Assembly: GCA_029959085.1 (NCBI GenBank)
Contig: JARWIR010000010.1
Location: forward strand, 17,009,001-17,073,000
Direction: 5' to 3'
Source of the DNA: Nemophila menziesii
Taxonomy: Eukaryota > Streptophyta > Magnoliopsida > Boraginales > Hydrophyllaceae
Length of the DNA: 64,000 bases
Numbering within the stretch: position 1 is the stretch's first letter; the number at the start of each line of letters is the position of its first letter. Of this stretch, positions 1 to 11,290 are shown piece by piece. A model generated the notes under the pieces. It made no database searches. It was not told the origin of the DNA and saw nothing but the letters and a program-made list of their open reading frames with translations. The position numbers and the translations under genes are program-made.

Positions 1-990
1 GTGGGAACCACAAAAAAGGATTATCGAGTACATAATGACACAATTTTTGATTAAAGCAAACCAACACATTTAAATAAAAATAAAAGGGAAAACCATATGC
101 ATGAAGAACACACGTGACATTTCATGATAAAGATCTGAAAAAGTTCATAAGCTCGACCTCGGTTCAACCTACTAAGGGAAAATAGATCCCATGTACCCCC
201 TTCGAATAGGGAGTCCCCAGATTAAAAAGGGTAATTGATAAAAATAAGGTAGAACTTTGAATTATCAAAATGAAGATATGTAGTTAGCGGTATCGAAATA
301 TATCAATCTTGAGCCTACCAAGCCAACATGTGGGATACAACATTAAATAAGGCCACACCCGTATAGAGGAACATGGTAAAGTGAAAGTGTGGGACATGAC
401 ATCAAGCCTGTATGCCATAATCAGATGAAAAGTTGTAGCATCTTTTAACTAACCACTCACTAGAGAACAATATAAATATCGAAACTACATAAAAAAAGAA
501 GATATCAAAGAAATATAAACATGAATCACTTGAATTAGAAAGAGGTGATTGTAGTTAGCTTACAATAAATGTATGCATAATTCAAGTAATATATTTTATC
601 TTTCTCTAACTATTTTACTTGTGTTCAAACAAGTTTTTACTCACCAATCGAATCCAACACAACACTTAAACTGCTACAAATCACTCAACCAAATCAGTTA
701 TATTTTGATAAATAATAATTGGTAAAATCTGTCATATCAAGATGAATATGAAAGATAAAAGAAGAGAGACAAAAAAAATGCCAGTATAGATTAGAAAATA
801 TGAATAATATTTTTGAAATAATGTTTGGTATTGGTTATGAATACGGAGGATAAGTTAAGTAATCTTTTTTATTTATTCTCGGACTCGGCTTCTAAAAGGT
901 TTTGGGCTAATAAAAGAATTTGGACTAACCTGGATCTAAAATTGTAATAATTTTTGGCCTGAGTTAATTCGATATACGCTCAAACTTTAG

Positions 991-1045
991 TTTGGGCCAT
1001 TTCCAAAATATTCACTTGTTACAAAACCCTAAATACTTATAAGAG
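991..1045 (+). promoter_or_regulatory. Plant housekeeping-type promoter (site II, telo-box, TATA)
   Basis: A site II-like TTGGGCCAT lies at 992-1000, a telo-box AAACCCTAA at 1024-1032 and a TATA-like cttataaga at about 1036-1044. In plants this combination is typical of promoters of ribosomal-protein and cell-cycle genes; that is family knowledge. An ATG follows at 1128. The same cluster is conserved in unit 2 at 28801-28852. Which gene it once drove is not clear, since nothing recognisable follows. Confidence 0.5.
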
Positions 1046-1127
1046 TCTCGTAGCCGCCATATTTCCAACGAAACGTATAACTAAAGAGTAGTAGATAAAG
1101 AATAATCATACTGGAGGAAAGTAATAC

Positions 1128-1619
1128 ATGGAGAGAAATCGAAACCAAAGAAAGAGTCAAAATCACACTCATCAATGTTTTTTTGGAAACAAGGAGATCC
1201 AAAGGATCGTGACACACTCATCAATGTTGATAGGTAATTTTTTAAATACTTTCTAGATCTGAAATATGTTTTTGTGCCTATTTAATGTTGTGTTTGATGT
1301 TTTACATAGATTCATAATCTAAAATTCCACTGGAAAGTTAATTAACTACTATATTAGTGATTTATTTATCATTCTATGATATAATGAATTATTGATTTTT
1401 TATTTATATAGTACTTTGTTTGAAAGTTTGTTTATTTATAAAATTTAAATAGAACTATTTGTTAAGATTATTTTATATTAAGTTCATTTAATCATTCAAT
1501 TTTATATGTATCATATGTATATTATTTAAGTTGGATTTTATTTTCTAAAGTATTGTGAAATATTTTTTTACAGGTTGATGGTAAGATTGTTGGACATGAC
1601 ATTTCAAAAATTATAAAAG
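1128..1619 (+). other. Candidate small spliced transcript unit, unrecognised
   Basis: Downstream of the promoter-like cluster an ATG at 1128 opens a short frame that ends at a good donor (GATAG|gtaatt, exon end 1233). A second possible exon at 1574-1619 has an acceptor after a T-run (tttttttacag) and a donor (AAAAG|gtaaat). I do not recognise the encoded peptide. In unit 2 the second acceptor reads ttataag, so it has lost the AG at that place or never had it. It may be a gene start cut off by rearrangement, or chance. Confidence 0.22.
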
Positions 1620-2211
1620 GTAAATAATACAAACTTAAAATTATCCATACATTTTAATGGCTTCAATTTTTATTTTTCAGTTACATACATTCATATATAA
1701 ATTTTTTATTTATATTTTATTAATTTAAGTCAATTAGTGCATTATAATGTTTAGATGTTTTATGAGTATCTTTGCGTACTATATTATTTTCTACTTTTTG
1801 TTCTTCATTTTGCATAAAAGATATGGTAGGTAGACGTTTCATTTTATAGATAATACTGGATTCTTCATACATTCTATAAGCTTTTATATAAGATTCATCA
1901 ACTTGAATCTTCGCGTCCTAAAATCTTACAAAGCACCAGAATTTGTTCCCATTTCTCTCATCATGTACGCATGAGAAGTGTGTACTTTTCAGATATTTAT
2001 CTCTCGTTCTTAAGGTCAATAAATTAGATATGAATATATTAAGTGAGTTTTTTCCATAAATAAGTATTACTAAAATCTAATTGAAAGTTAACCCAAACCC
2101 AACCCTAAGTTTTACAATTGTAATTCATAAATTCGTAATACTCAACATATGATATTTGGACTTGCACTTTTCTCTTTTATCTTATATAGTATATTTATAT
2201 GTGTTCTAACA

Positions 2212-2712
2212 GCTGCTCTACTAGCTAAAGACAAGCTCAACGCTTTCGGGTTAATGGAGCCTGTCTTCCCGGGCAAGGAAAGATCTGTTTGAGCGTACGG
2301 CATATACCCTCGAGCATCCTTCTTTAACCATGATTGCCTACCAAATGCGTGTAGATTTGACTATGTCGATATAGCCCACTCTCCCGAGAATACCGAAATA
2401 ATAATTCGAGTTCTTCACGATCTTCCTCAAGGAAGAGAGATTTGTTTGAGTTATTTCCCGGTTAACATGACTTATCCAGAGAGACAGAGTAGATTAAAGG
2501 AAGATTACGGATTTGTATGTGAATGGGATAGGTGTAAAGTTGAAGCTAATTGGTCCGATCAGGAGGAAGATGACGAGGACGAAGAGGATAATGATGACAT
2601 GGAAGCTGACGAGGCAGATATGGACGCAGATGTGATGGGAGATGAGACTTCAGACAATGATTTCCCTCATGCGTATTTCTTTGTTAAATATATGTGTAAC
2701 CGAAACAGCTAA
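2212..2712 (+). pseudogene. SET-domain protein fragment (C-terminal SET and post-SET), broken
   Basis: One open stretch, read from 2212, begins right after an acceptor-like ttctaacag. It encodes the C-terminal half of a SET domain: a FNHDCLPNA motif (the NHxCxPN signature of the S-adenosylmethionine site) near 2318, then GREICLSYFPVN, then the post-SET region YGFVCEWDRC. A very acidic tail (Asp/Glu runs, 2560-2660) follows. Family knowledge points to a plant SMYD/ATXR-like lysine methyltransferase. It is a pseudogene: there is an in-frame TGA after KERSV (2290-2292), the second cysteine of the post-SET CxC is Trp, and no earlier exons are present. Unit 2 lacks it entirely; there the LRR, remnant and copia block occupies the position. 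Confidence 0.75.
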
Positions 2713-3290
2713 TATTAATATTATATTATATATGTGTAACCGAAACATGCTAATCTATACTATGAATTTAATTATATCTAATCGTTATGCTTTATATTTT
2801 AGATTTCACCTAATTATTAATATTCATCTTTTTTCTAACGACCGGCAATATATATACTTTTTGAAGCCTTTTTTTGCATTAATCGAACAAATTCACTTGG
2901 TGAACACACAAAGATCAATCAAATAAGTAGAACCTAACAAGGGTTCCAAATTCCACTTACAAGTGATCCAGATCATACAAGAGTCAAATTTAAAATGAAA
3001 GGTGTAGTTCTATTTTTCATTACTTTTACTTAGTTTAAAGCTAATATTTTTTAATGGTAATAATGATTAAAGCAATATTTATTTGACACATCGGGTAATG
3101 TTTAAAACAATATGGAACTGTCTGTTTGTTAATTACATAAAATTAGCAGGGAATTTGTGAACTTCTGTTTTTTCTTTTAATTTCTTTTTATCTATATAAT
3201 TAAGATTGACTTGTGTAATAGCCCCAAATTTTTTAGAGTGTAGTTGTCCTATATTTTGCAGATTTGGTTAGATTACGAGGGACCGAGAAT
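2713..3290 (+). other. Junction and 5' intron region upstream of ANTH copy 1
   Basis: From about 2775 the sequence matches 40739 onward. An acceptor-like attttgcag ends at about 3262, just before the leader of the ANTH start codon, as in unit 2. The 5' leader exon seen upstream in unit 2 (about 40600-40695) is missing here: the SET fragment joins directly to the middle of that intron. Copy 1 therefore probably has no promoter of its own. No other coding signal is seen. Confidence 0.5.
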
Positions 3291-4794
3291 ATGTTTGGAA
3301 GAGGTACAGAGAGTAGCCTTAGGAAAACCCTTGGAGCAATCAAGGATAGGGTTAGTTTGGCTAAAATTAACAGTACTTTCAAGGTAAATATACTTGAATA
3401 AATCTCTACAGTACTATATTTGTGTTGTATGTTGTTTTCTCTCTTATTCTTTTTTGCTTTCATCATTGAATAGGAGCTAGACTCAGCAATAGTTAAGGCA
3501 ACAAAACACAATGAGTGCCCTGCTAAAGAAAAGTACTTGAAAGGTAGGTAATATCGTTAAGGTTGAAATAGCACGTGCTGAAGCTATTTCCTGTAGTATT
3601 ATTTAGTGAAAGATGTAAATTTCCTGTAGTATTATTATCGTCTAATTGAACCTGAAGCTACTAAGTTTTGTGGTTTCAGCGATATTTGCGTCTATATCCG
3701 CTACCAGGCCTCGTGCTGACGTGGCATATTGCATACACGCTCTTGCTCGACGATTGAACAAGACACATAACTGGGCAGTATGTTTTCTAGCTTATATGAA
3801 TTTGAGTTATTTATACAAACAATTATATGTTTTGTTTATGGCATGGTTAATTTAGTGGATAAGGTAAGCCATCATTTTTCTGAAATTTTGTTATCATTTT
3901 TTGAAATTAATAGGTTAATGGAGAAGTAATATCTCAACATAACATAACAGTTCTTTGAGATGCCACATCAAGATGCAGTTAAATCTCTCGATATATACAG
4001 CAGATCTGTACTACAGGTAAATTTTCCATCAAATATATATTCAATTGAATATCACAAGTTAGCTTTTATTGAATTTTCTGTCTTGTCTTTCGGTATATAG
4101 GATGAGAGGTTTCTGAATTTTTCCAAGTATGCAAGAGAATTAATGCGGAACCTAGTGAACAATTTCCTATAATTGAGAAGGTTTAGACTCTTTCTCATTA
4201 CTTATAATTTGTCATACTTTCAGTTTGACTTTATAGTTTTTTTATTCTTTTATTTGCGGATAGCCCCCTTCATCATTTCTACAAGCTATGAAGGAGAATG
4301 TTCGAGAAGCCGTGCATATTTCCAATGCTCGCATGGAATTGCTGGTACCACTTGGTAAGTTTTGTTTAGATAAGATATGTGAATGTTGGTATAAAAGTCT
4401 ATCTCTGATTGGTTATGATTCATAATAGGTGGAGCCAACCTGCAAGCTTCGACTACTCCAAATTTAGAGAACGAGAGTACAAGCTGGGAGCTGGCACTTG
4501 ACGAGAGTGCGACAAATGCTAGCAAACTGGTATCTATTGTATTGCTAATTATTATACACTTAGCTAATTTTAACGTTTCATGCTCTTAAAAATTCATTTT
4601 ATCTCATGGACTAGGCCGGTGGGCTGGACAGTCTTTATGAAGACTGTTCAATGAGCTATAACCCGTTCTATCTTTCCAATGAGCAAGAGCAGATGATAAT
4701 GATGACCCCACAACAACAGGCACAAGATACAAACCCTTTTCATGATTCCTATATGCCTGTGCAAGCATATAATCCTTTTACAGGCCTCATGTAA
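3291..4794 (+). pseudogene. ANTH-domain clathrin adaptor (AP180/CALM-like), copy 1, exon-deleted
   Basis: Proteins of this family bind PtdIns(4,5)P2 and clathrin during endocytic vesicle formation. Exon 1 (3291-3383) starts MFGRGTESSLRKTLG. Exon 2 (3474-3543) continues ELDSAIVKATKHNECP. Exon 3 (3680-3777) encodes [20 protein letters not shown], the core ANTH signature. Later exons are FFEMPHQDAVKSLDIYSRSV (3953-4018), a piece ending EQFPIIEK (4101-4180) and PSSFLQAMKENVREAV (4262-4350). The tail (4430-4530, 4616-4794) has the family's SWELAL box and NPF/DPF-like sites and ends NPFTGLM. Broken: the [11 protein letters not shown] exon and later ANTH exons are deleted after 3840, and a one-base loss near 4141 shifts frame before EQFPIIEK. 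Confidence 0.85.
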
Positions 4795-5509
4795 GGGTCA
4801 ATTTATGGAATGGAAGTTCAACTTGATGTTGTGATGATAATGTGAAGAATAGAGATGTGAATGTCTTGTGTAAGGGAAAGAATTAGGAGAGAATATTTGT
4901 TTGATAATTAGGTAGATGGAGGCCCTTTGGTATTGTCATTTTATTTAGTATTAGTATTTTGAAGGTAGAGGGACAATTTTTTCTTTTCTTTTTTAGGAGT
5001 AGGATTATGTGTAATGGTTAATTATTTTTTAATATCTGCATATCTAATATTTTTTCGATTATTCAGTTAATCTTATGTTATTCCCTTTGGGTTTTCCTGG
5101 TCCCTTTCTCCCTTCTCTTTCTCAGGCGAGCTGTTTGGACTCCATCTTCTCAAACGTCCATTTACGGAATTCTACTAAGGTTACTTTTGTTTGTTTCTTT
5201 AGCTTCTTTTATATTTTCTTTATTTATCATTTTTTATATTTTATCAAATTTTTTATTTAACATCCAAATTTGAGTTGTTCTGCCATAATATTATATTGAC
5301 CTATCGTCAATTTCCAATAGGTCATATGCATCAAAGCAACACTGACAACTATTTCTTAGAGGCTTAAAGGTCAACTAAGAAAGCTGTGTAGGACTCATTC
5401 TTCAGTATTAAAAATCTTTACACCCCAATACAATAGCACTCCAAACAAAAGATTGGTATATAACCAGGGTTGCCTACAAGGAAGCAGGTTTAAGCACACC
5501 AAGAAAAAC
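4795..5509. other. 3' flank of ANTH copy 1, no gene seen
   Basis: Probable 3' UTR and flank, shared with 42860-43600. It has long T-rich runs and no coding signal I can support. Confidence 0.4.
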
Positions 5510-6880
5510 ATAACCCTTATTGGTGTCGTCTAGGGTGTGATAAAATAATAGATAAAAAAAGTGCAAATAAACACCCTAGACTACACGTTACTCACTACAA
5601 ATATTACAGATCGTATGCAAGTTTTAATGATAAATAGAGTTTGTTCCTCAGAGACTACGAAAATTAGAGAGAACTTGTGCAAATATCACGAGCAAATAAG
5701 AAAGCTAAAATAATAATAAGCAAGAAGTAAAATACAATAGTTTTTGTTTGGTTTTTGATAAGAAAAATTAACTAATAAAATAAAGACAGAAAAGTAAATA
5801 AGAAGAGACGATAGTATAAGAGTTTAGCTCGAGATATAGCAAGTAATCCCCACTAGTCTTGTTGATTATTTTAATAATGTAAGGGAGAATTATGTAGAAT
5901 TGCAATAACCAGGATTCTAAATTCCTCCTAACCCCCTTCCGGGTGGATTTATGTGGCAACCTCACAATTACCAGGGGACTTAACTAAGGTGCTCCTACGC
6001 CACTATGTTCTTAGATGAGACTGGCCTGCAATAATGATCGGTGGTCAAATCCAATCCTAATAGCTATTTAGTTAGGCAAGCCCGTCGAGATCACTACCGT
6101 GCACTAGACGTTTATGTGGTGTTTTAATAATTAGACACCCCTTCCGGGTGACCATCTAACTACTATTAAGGTAATCCTATACGTTTCGCACCACAAGGAA
6201 AACAGCCAATAAATCAAAGCACATAAAATAGAGAATAAAACACTAATTTATTCAAATATTATAATCTGAATCAAAATAGATGTAAAAAAAGTGTAGGGTT
6301 CATACCCATATGCTAAATCTCAAACTAAAATAAATTTAGTTCATACTAGAGAAAGAAAAGAAAACAATTACAAATTTAAAGGCTTGCGAAGACATAATCT
6401 GAGGCCCAGCTCCTTTCACACTTCTCTTCTCTTGTTGTAAGCTTCCTCTTGGCTTAAGGATTGGCCGATGATGTGTTTCTACTATATAGAGGGTGTGTTT
6501 ATATGGTTTTCCTAAACCTAGGTCGGATTCTTGGAGTAGAGGGCAAGTAATTGGACTCTTTTCCAAATCAAAATCGTTTTCCTAAAATATAGAAAAGGTA
6601 AAAACTGCTGCTGTTTTGTTTTGGGCATAACACCTTCGTTTTTTACTCCGATTTCCGTCCACTTTATATCGAAACGACGACCGACGACGTCGAAGAGATT
6701 TACAATTTTGCTTCAGATCGTTCTTCCGAATTCCCAGATGCTTTTGAGTTATGATCTCTTTAGTGGGCGTAACTGCTGAAATTCAGATTTACTTGGCAAA
6801 TTTTCCTTTCCTATTTAATCTTTATTTCATTTTATCTCCAATTTCGATCATTATCTTCTTTTCCTTTGATCTAAAACCTC
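5510..6880 (-). repeat. Minus-strand gypsy LTR remnant
   Basis: Read on the minus strand this has the layout of the element A LTR. The block around 5900-5945 (taaattcctcctaaccccc) is the reverse complement of gggggttaggag... near 24690, and 5610-5660 resembles the reverse of the R-U5 end near 25000. Several cccttccggg blocks mark diverged internal repeats. There is no matching internal region next to it, so it is a solo or truncated LTR. In unit 2 its distal half (after about 6068) is replaced by a different but related LTR (44166-45405). Confidence 0.55.
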
Positions 6881-7145
6881 TGAAGGTTATCATGGCCGAT
6901 ATGAGAAACCTTGGTTAAATTTCTTAGAAAGGTTATCGATTATGAAATTTTTCCATCAACATGGAACTTCGACCTACAACCTATGAATGTTAACACGCTT
7001 GATCGCTCTCTCATAAAGGTTACCAAGTATGAAAGTATTCCATCAACATGGAACTTTGAAATAAAACCTATGAAGGCTTACATAGTTGATCCAAGAAACA
7101 TCGGTTCAGTCTCTCAGAAAGGTTATCAAATATAAAATTATTCCA
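6880..7145 (+). repeat. Short array of the 103-bp satellite
   Basis: About 2.5 units of a tandem repeat with key words gaaaccttggtt, aggttatc, ccatcaacatggaactt and aaaacctatgaagg. The same family forms the main array at 25610-26570. The array is cut in mid-unit at attattcca, exactly where the element B LTR begins, so B inserted into satellite DNA. Confidence 0.8.
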
Positions 7146-8570
7146 TGATGTATCTCTTTTTGTGATGGATTAATCCACTCTTGATACATTATTTTGGGAG
7201 TTTATTGGGCCTAAGTGAGTGATTTTCCCTTAATATTATCTATATTGTACTTTTGCCTCTAATTTTGGTCATATTACTATTTGTAGAGATTTTATGCCTT
7301 AATTGTGTCTTAAGTGTGTAGATTTTAGGTACATGGTTGACACAAGGTTAAAAGATCAAGAGAAGAATTAAAAAAGTCAAGATAAACCCAAGCCAAGGAG
7401 TAATCTGAGCCTAGATTCACATTGGGAATTTAGAGCATTTTCTAGAGATATCTTTACGTCATATTGTTTAAGACACCACAGATTATTGGTAAGAGCTTTG
7501 GAACTGGTTTCTTTTGATTTAAATGGAGATTAAAGTCAGGGTCGCTCGAGAGGTGAAAGAATTCATTTCGGAGTTGAGATGTAGAAGTTATTCCATTTTA
7601 TTCCACAGTGACTCAAACTTGTCCAACTTTAGCTAAACACGGGTTGGACCGGTCTAAACCTAATTAAGTGAGCTTAAGGGTGATCAAGTTTTTTTTATAT
7701 AAGTCTTTTAGAAACTCCCTTTTCATTATCTATCAAATACAACTCATAACCATCATTATTCTATATTAAGGGGAGCAAGAGCCGAAGAGAAGGAGAGAAG
7801 AAAAAAGCAGGGTTTGTCGATAAACCAACGATTCTTCCTCAACAATTCATCGAATCATCTCTTCCTTAAGAGTAACAATCATTTATTATTTCTTTTAATT
7901 ATGATTCTTCCAATATTATCTATTATTTTTATTTCTTAACTAAACCCTCATTGCTTGAGGTTGCTTATGTAAGAAATTATGCTAAGTTGGTTAATTGCTT
8001 TATTGACTTTGGGAAATGTTTAATTTAGTTTGATGTTTATTTAATTTCGTTTACTATATGATTGTTTTAATACTACCTATATTCTGGCCATATAGTGGAT
8101 AGTTTAGGTAATCAAATTTGGCACCACTATGAGTTTTAATTGCAGACATAGCATATAGGCGTCTAGTACGCAGTAGTGAACCGAGAGGTCTTGCCTAGCT
8201 AGATAGTCAATAGATTTAGAACTTAAATCATCCAAAGACATTTTAGGGTCATTCGGGAAGGGCCTCTAGTGAAGGAGGATTGCCTTCTAACCTAGCAACA
8301 GATGTTAGAAGGATTGGTGAATCTCGGCTAATGCGAATTACCAACTCAACTTAATCGATAAAACTATTAACTTAGAGGTATGGGACTAGTAGCAATTCTT
8401 CAAACAACTTTCTCATCTTTAAGTTCATCTTTTGTTTGCTTAGCTCTTTACTTTCATTATTAGTTTATATCTTCTTACTTATATACTTTAGTTCTTAACA
8501 ATTGAAAACCAAATAAATATTTTCTTGTTTAAGCTTACGATTAACTTATTCATATTTCAAAGTCTACATA
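7146..8570 (+). mobile_element. Ty3-gypsy element B, 5' LTR and leader
   Basis: The LTR starts TGATGTATCTC directly after the broken satellite unit. Its first 45 bases form an inverted repeat (TGATGTATC against gatacatta at 7181-7189, with an inner palindrome TGGATTAATCCA), as does the element A LTR start at 23310. A TATA box TATATAAG lies at 7696-7703. The exact 3' end of the LTR and the primer-binding site are not clear; gag follows at about 8595. No second LTR of B is seen in this unit. Confidence 0.6.
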
Positions 8571-8591
8571 TTTACACTACTCAAAGCATAA

Positions 8592-9650
8592 TTATCTACA
8601 TTTATGGAGCCGCCCACCTAGATATGGTTCGAGCTATCTAGAAGTTAATGTAGATATGCAACGCCTACATTTTTTTGGTCAAATACATAAAAAAGATTAC
8701 CTACTAGGCTTAGAAAAAAACAACTTACTAATACTATTATAGAACTCAATCACCGAATCGCAAGGACAACGAAAAATGTCGATGCTACGTCTTACACACT
8801 TGGCCAGTCTGTCAGCTACACCATTAAACTCCTTTTTCACATGAATCACTTTCCAATTTGGAAATCGTCCTATCCACCTCCAGGCTTCAGAAACCATTGG
8901 GCGGATCCTCCAATCAATCCCTTTACGATGATTAATACCTTGAACCACTTCAAGGTTGTCAGAGTAGAAATAACTACTCTGAATACCGAGATCTGCTGCA
9001 GATCTCATGGCAAGGTGAATAGCCCACGCTTCTCCCTCCACACTAATATTAATTGTTGCTCTCTTAGTGATATTATGTATAATTTCACCCTCCTTATTTA
9101 CTGCTAAGGATACTATACTAGATGGATCCCAAATGTTTATAAATGAAGAATCATTTAGCCAAATATTCTCGGTTTCATCCAGTAGGAACAGATTTTCTTC
9201 TTCCTACATTACTCAAGGTGTTACAAGGAAAAAAATGCACTACTTTATGTTTTAATTTTTCTTAACCATATGTGAAAGTGAGTGGCTAGATGAACAACCA
9301 TTCAAGAGAATCCTTGATCATGATGCACTTCAAGCAAGGTTTTTGGATTGTTTCTATCCACAAATTATGAGGAAGAAAGACCAAGTTGAACTTGAAAATT
9401 TTAAAGAAGAAGTTGATGAGAGCTTAGGGGGAAACATGGACTAGATTTCAATGATAGTTGGCAAGGTGCCCTCTTCATGGGTACACTCCTCTGATGCAGA
9501 TCTCTATTTTTTATAAGGGTCTTGATCAAAGTGAAAGGTTACAAGTTGATAATCTCGGTGGTGGTGATTTTGTGTCAATGGATCCTACTAAGGCCGCACA
9601 AGCAATGGAGAAACTTACTGACATTAAAAAAGTTGGCCAGTCTTGCTAAC
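8592..9650 (+). pseudogene. gag of gypsy element B, split by a LINE
   Basis: Part 1 (8604-8670) reads YGAAHLDMVRAI..ICNAY with in-frame stops; part 2 resumes at 9203 with YITQGVTRKKMHYFMF and ESEWLDEQPF. This is the Retrotrans_gag fold, collinear with element A gag (QICDAYVTLGVTQEKM in unit 2). Further on are QARFLDCFYPQI, then RCPLHGYTPLMQISIFYKGL and DQSERLQVDNLGGGDF (to 9648). Gag forms the virus-like particle. There are several stops (for example at 9253 and 9442) and a frameshift near 9430, so it is not functional. The upstream start is unclear. Confidence 0.75.
8664..9209 (-). mobile_element. 5'-truncated LINE fragment (RNase H end) in gag B
   Basis: Flanked by a direct repeat CCTACAT (8664-8670 and 9203-9209), the target-site duplication. 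The left end is a T-run (8670-8676), the poly(A) tail of a minus-strand LINE. The minus-strand frame encodes a plant LINE RNase H (RVT_3 type): WLNDSSF, then EGEAWAIHLAMRSAADLG with the catalytic Glu, YSDNLEVVQG with the Asp, and GVADRLAKCVRR near the end (stop at 8697). Only the last 170 or so residues of ORF2 are present. The same insertion with the same repeats is in unit 2 (47284-47829), so it predates the duplication. Confidence 0.85.
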
Positions 9651-11290
9651 GCAAAGAGGTGTTTTAAATTTTATTAGTGAGACCGTGATAGATGCCAAGT
9701 TTTCTACATTGGAGGATTAATTTAAACAGTTTGATATGGATGTGAAAGAAGGATTCCAAATTCATTTAAATATTCTAATTGTGTCGCTAATGATAATGGT
9801 TGGGAGGATTGTCTAAGCAACCTAGAATCCGTGGTGTTCATATCCAATCGAGGTAACCACAATGTTGTTGGTCATGGCTATTGCAACCTAACCGTAATCA
9901 TCCCATATTCCAATGATCAAATCCTAATGGGCGACAAATCAAGGAAATTATCAACAACGCCCCCAAGGACAAAATTTTCAACCAAGACCTCAAAATCAAT
10001 TCCAAGGAGGCCAAAAGCCTGTTCAAGATTCTTATTTTGAGAGTCATTACTCAAAAAGAACTTCCCGAATATCCACAATAAAGTACCTCACATTCTCTTA
10101 CTTGATGACTCAAGGGTATTTGAATTCCAATCAAGAGGCATGGAAGTCCAACAATAAGAGAATAAATGAACATTCACCGGCATTAAAAATGCTTGAAAAT
10201 CAGGTATCTCAAATTTCTAACCCTATGAATATGAGGCCATAACTACCTAACAATATTGAGAACCCGCGGAAGAGTGAAGAGTATAACACGATTGTGCTAA
10301 GAAGTGGGAAGCAATTACCCTCATCTTGTACAATGGTGAAAGAGAAAGAGTAAACCTCCTAGATGAAACAGGTAGAGGAAGACATATAAGAGGTTGTTAA
10401 CGAAGTGAATGACCCGGTGATCATGAAAGAAATTGTTGAAAAGATGTTCATAGCTAATAAGAAGAAAGAAGAAGTTGTTAGTGAGAATCGACCTCCTGCA
10501 CGTTTTCCTATACATGTCCAAGATAGGAAACATGACAAAGAGTACAAGAAGTTCATGAACATGGTGAAGAGATTACAAATTAATTATCCATTTGTGAAGC
10601 CATCCAAGGTATTCCAAAGTATTTGATTTTTATGAAGGAATTTATCTCCAACAAACACAAATATTTTGACGGGGAGATGGTTGGTTTGCTGGATGAATGT
10701 CATGCTATTTGTCAAAACAAGTTCCCTCCAAAGTTGAAAGATCCCACGAGTTTCAATATTCCTATATCCATTGGTAAAGAGTGGACCATGAGAGCTTTAT
10801 GTTATTTGGGTACGCGTATTAGTCTCATGCTAAATCATTATTCGAGAAGTTAAGGATTGGGCACACGAGTCCTACTACAATGGTTTTACAAATGGCGGAT
10901 AGGACGTTTTCCCATCCTGAATAAAAGGTAGAGGACATACTCGTTAAGGCAAGTAACTTTATAATTTGTTGTGCTTTTCTTATTATTTCCTACGACACAG
11001 ATAAGAATTGGCAAATCATTTTGGGAAACCATTCTTAGCCACATGGCGTACTTTGATTGATGTAGAGAATGGATAATTGATCATGAGAGTGCAAGACAAT
11101 GATGAGAAGTGTAGTGTATTCAAGGGGATGAAGTTCCCTGATCCTCTAGAAGATTGTTTCCGCTTGGACACATTAAATCAGGTAGAAAAATCCAATCAAG
11201 GTTTTGGAAACCTATGGTTTGGAGGAGAAAGAGCTGAGAATGAAATTACCATTCAAAGATCTTCATAACCTTAAAAGGGGTCGTAGAGAG
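9651..11290 (+). pseudogene. gag C-terminus and protease region of gypsy element B
   Basis: The frame is broken many times. A degenerate zinc knuckle (NCVANDNGWEDC, near 9778) lacks the His. Frames at 10405-10626 and 10623-10853 encode the linker and aspartic protease: ECHAICQNKFPPKL, then IPISIGKEWTMRALCYLG, where element A has ALCDLG, so the catalytic Asp is Tyr here. A last piece at 11077-11200 (KFPDPLEDCFRLDTL) matches the end of the A protease. After that the sequence goes straight to a short tail; there is no reverse transcriptase, RNase H or integrase. Confidence 0.7.

Larger units (their letters stand above)
1..1880. repeat. Left arm of segmental duplication, unit 1
   Basis: This arm matches 27778-29695 almost base for base, with scattered substitutions and small indels (unit 2 has about 28 extra bases near 28370). 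Positions 1-950 are AT-rich with no recognisable coding sequence on either strand. The similarity continues to the left edge of the window, so the unit probably begins outside it. At about 1880 the copies diverge: unit 2 carries an LRR exon (29709-30482) that unit 1 lacks, and similarity resumes at 1897 against 30631. Confidence 0.85.

Noticed and set aside
6911..7135. 74-residue ORF in the satellite (and 45541-45765)
   Set aside because: The frame is made by the repeat unit (STWNF occurs twice); most other units of the main array are not open.
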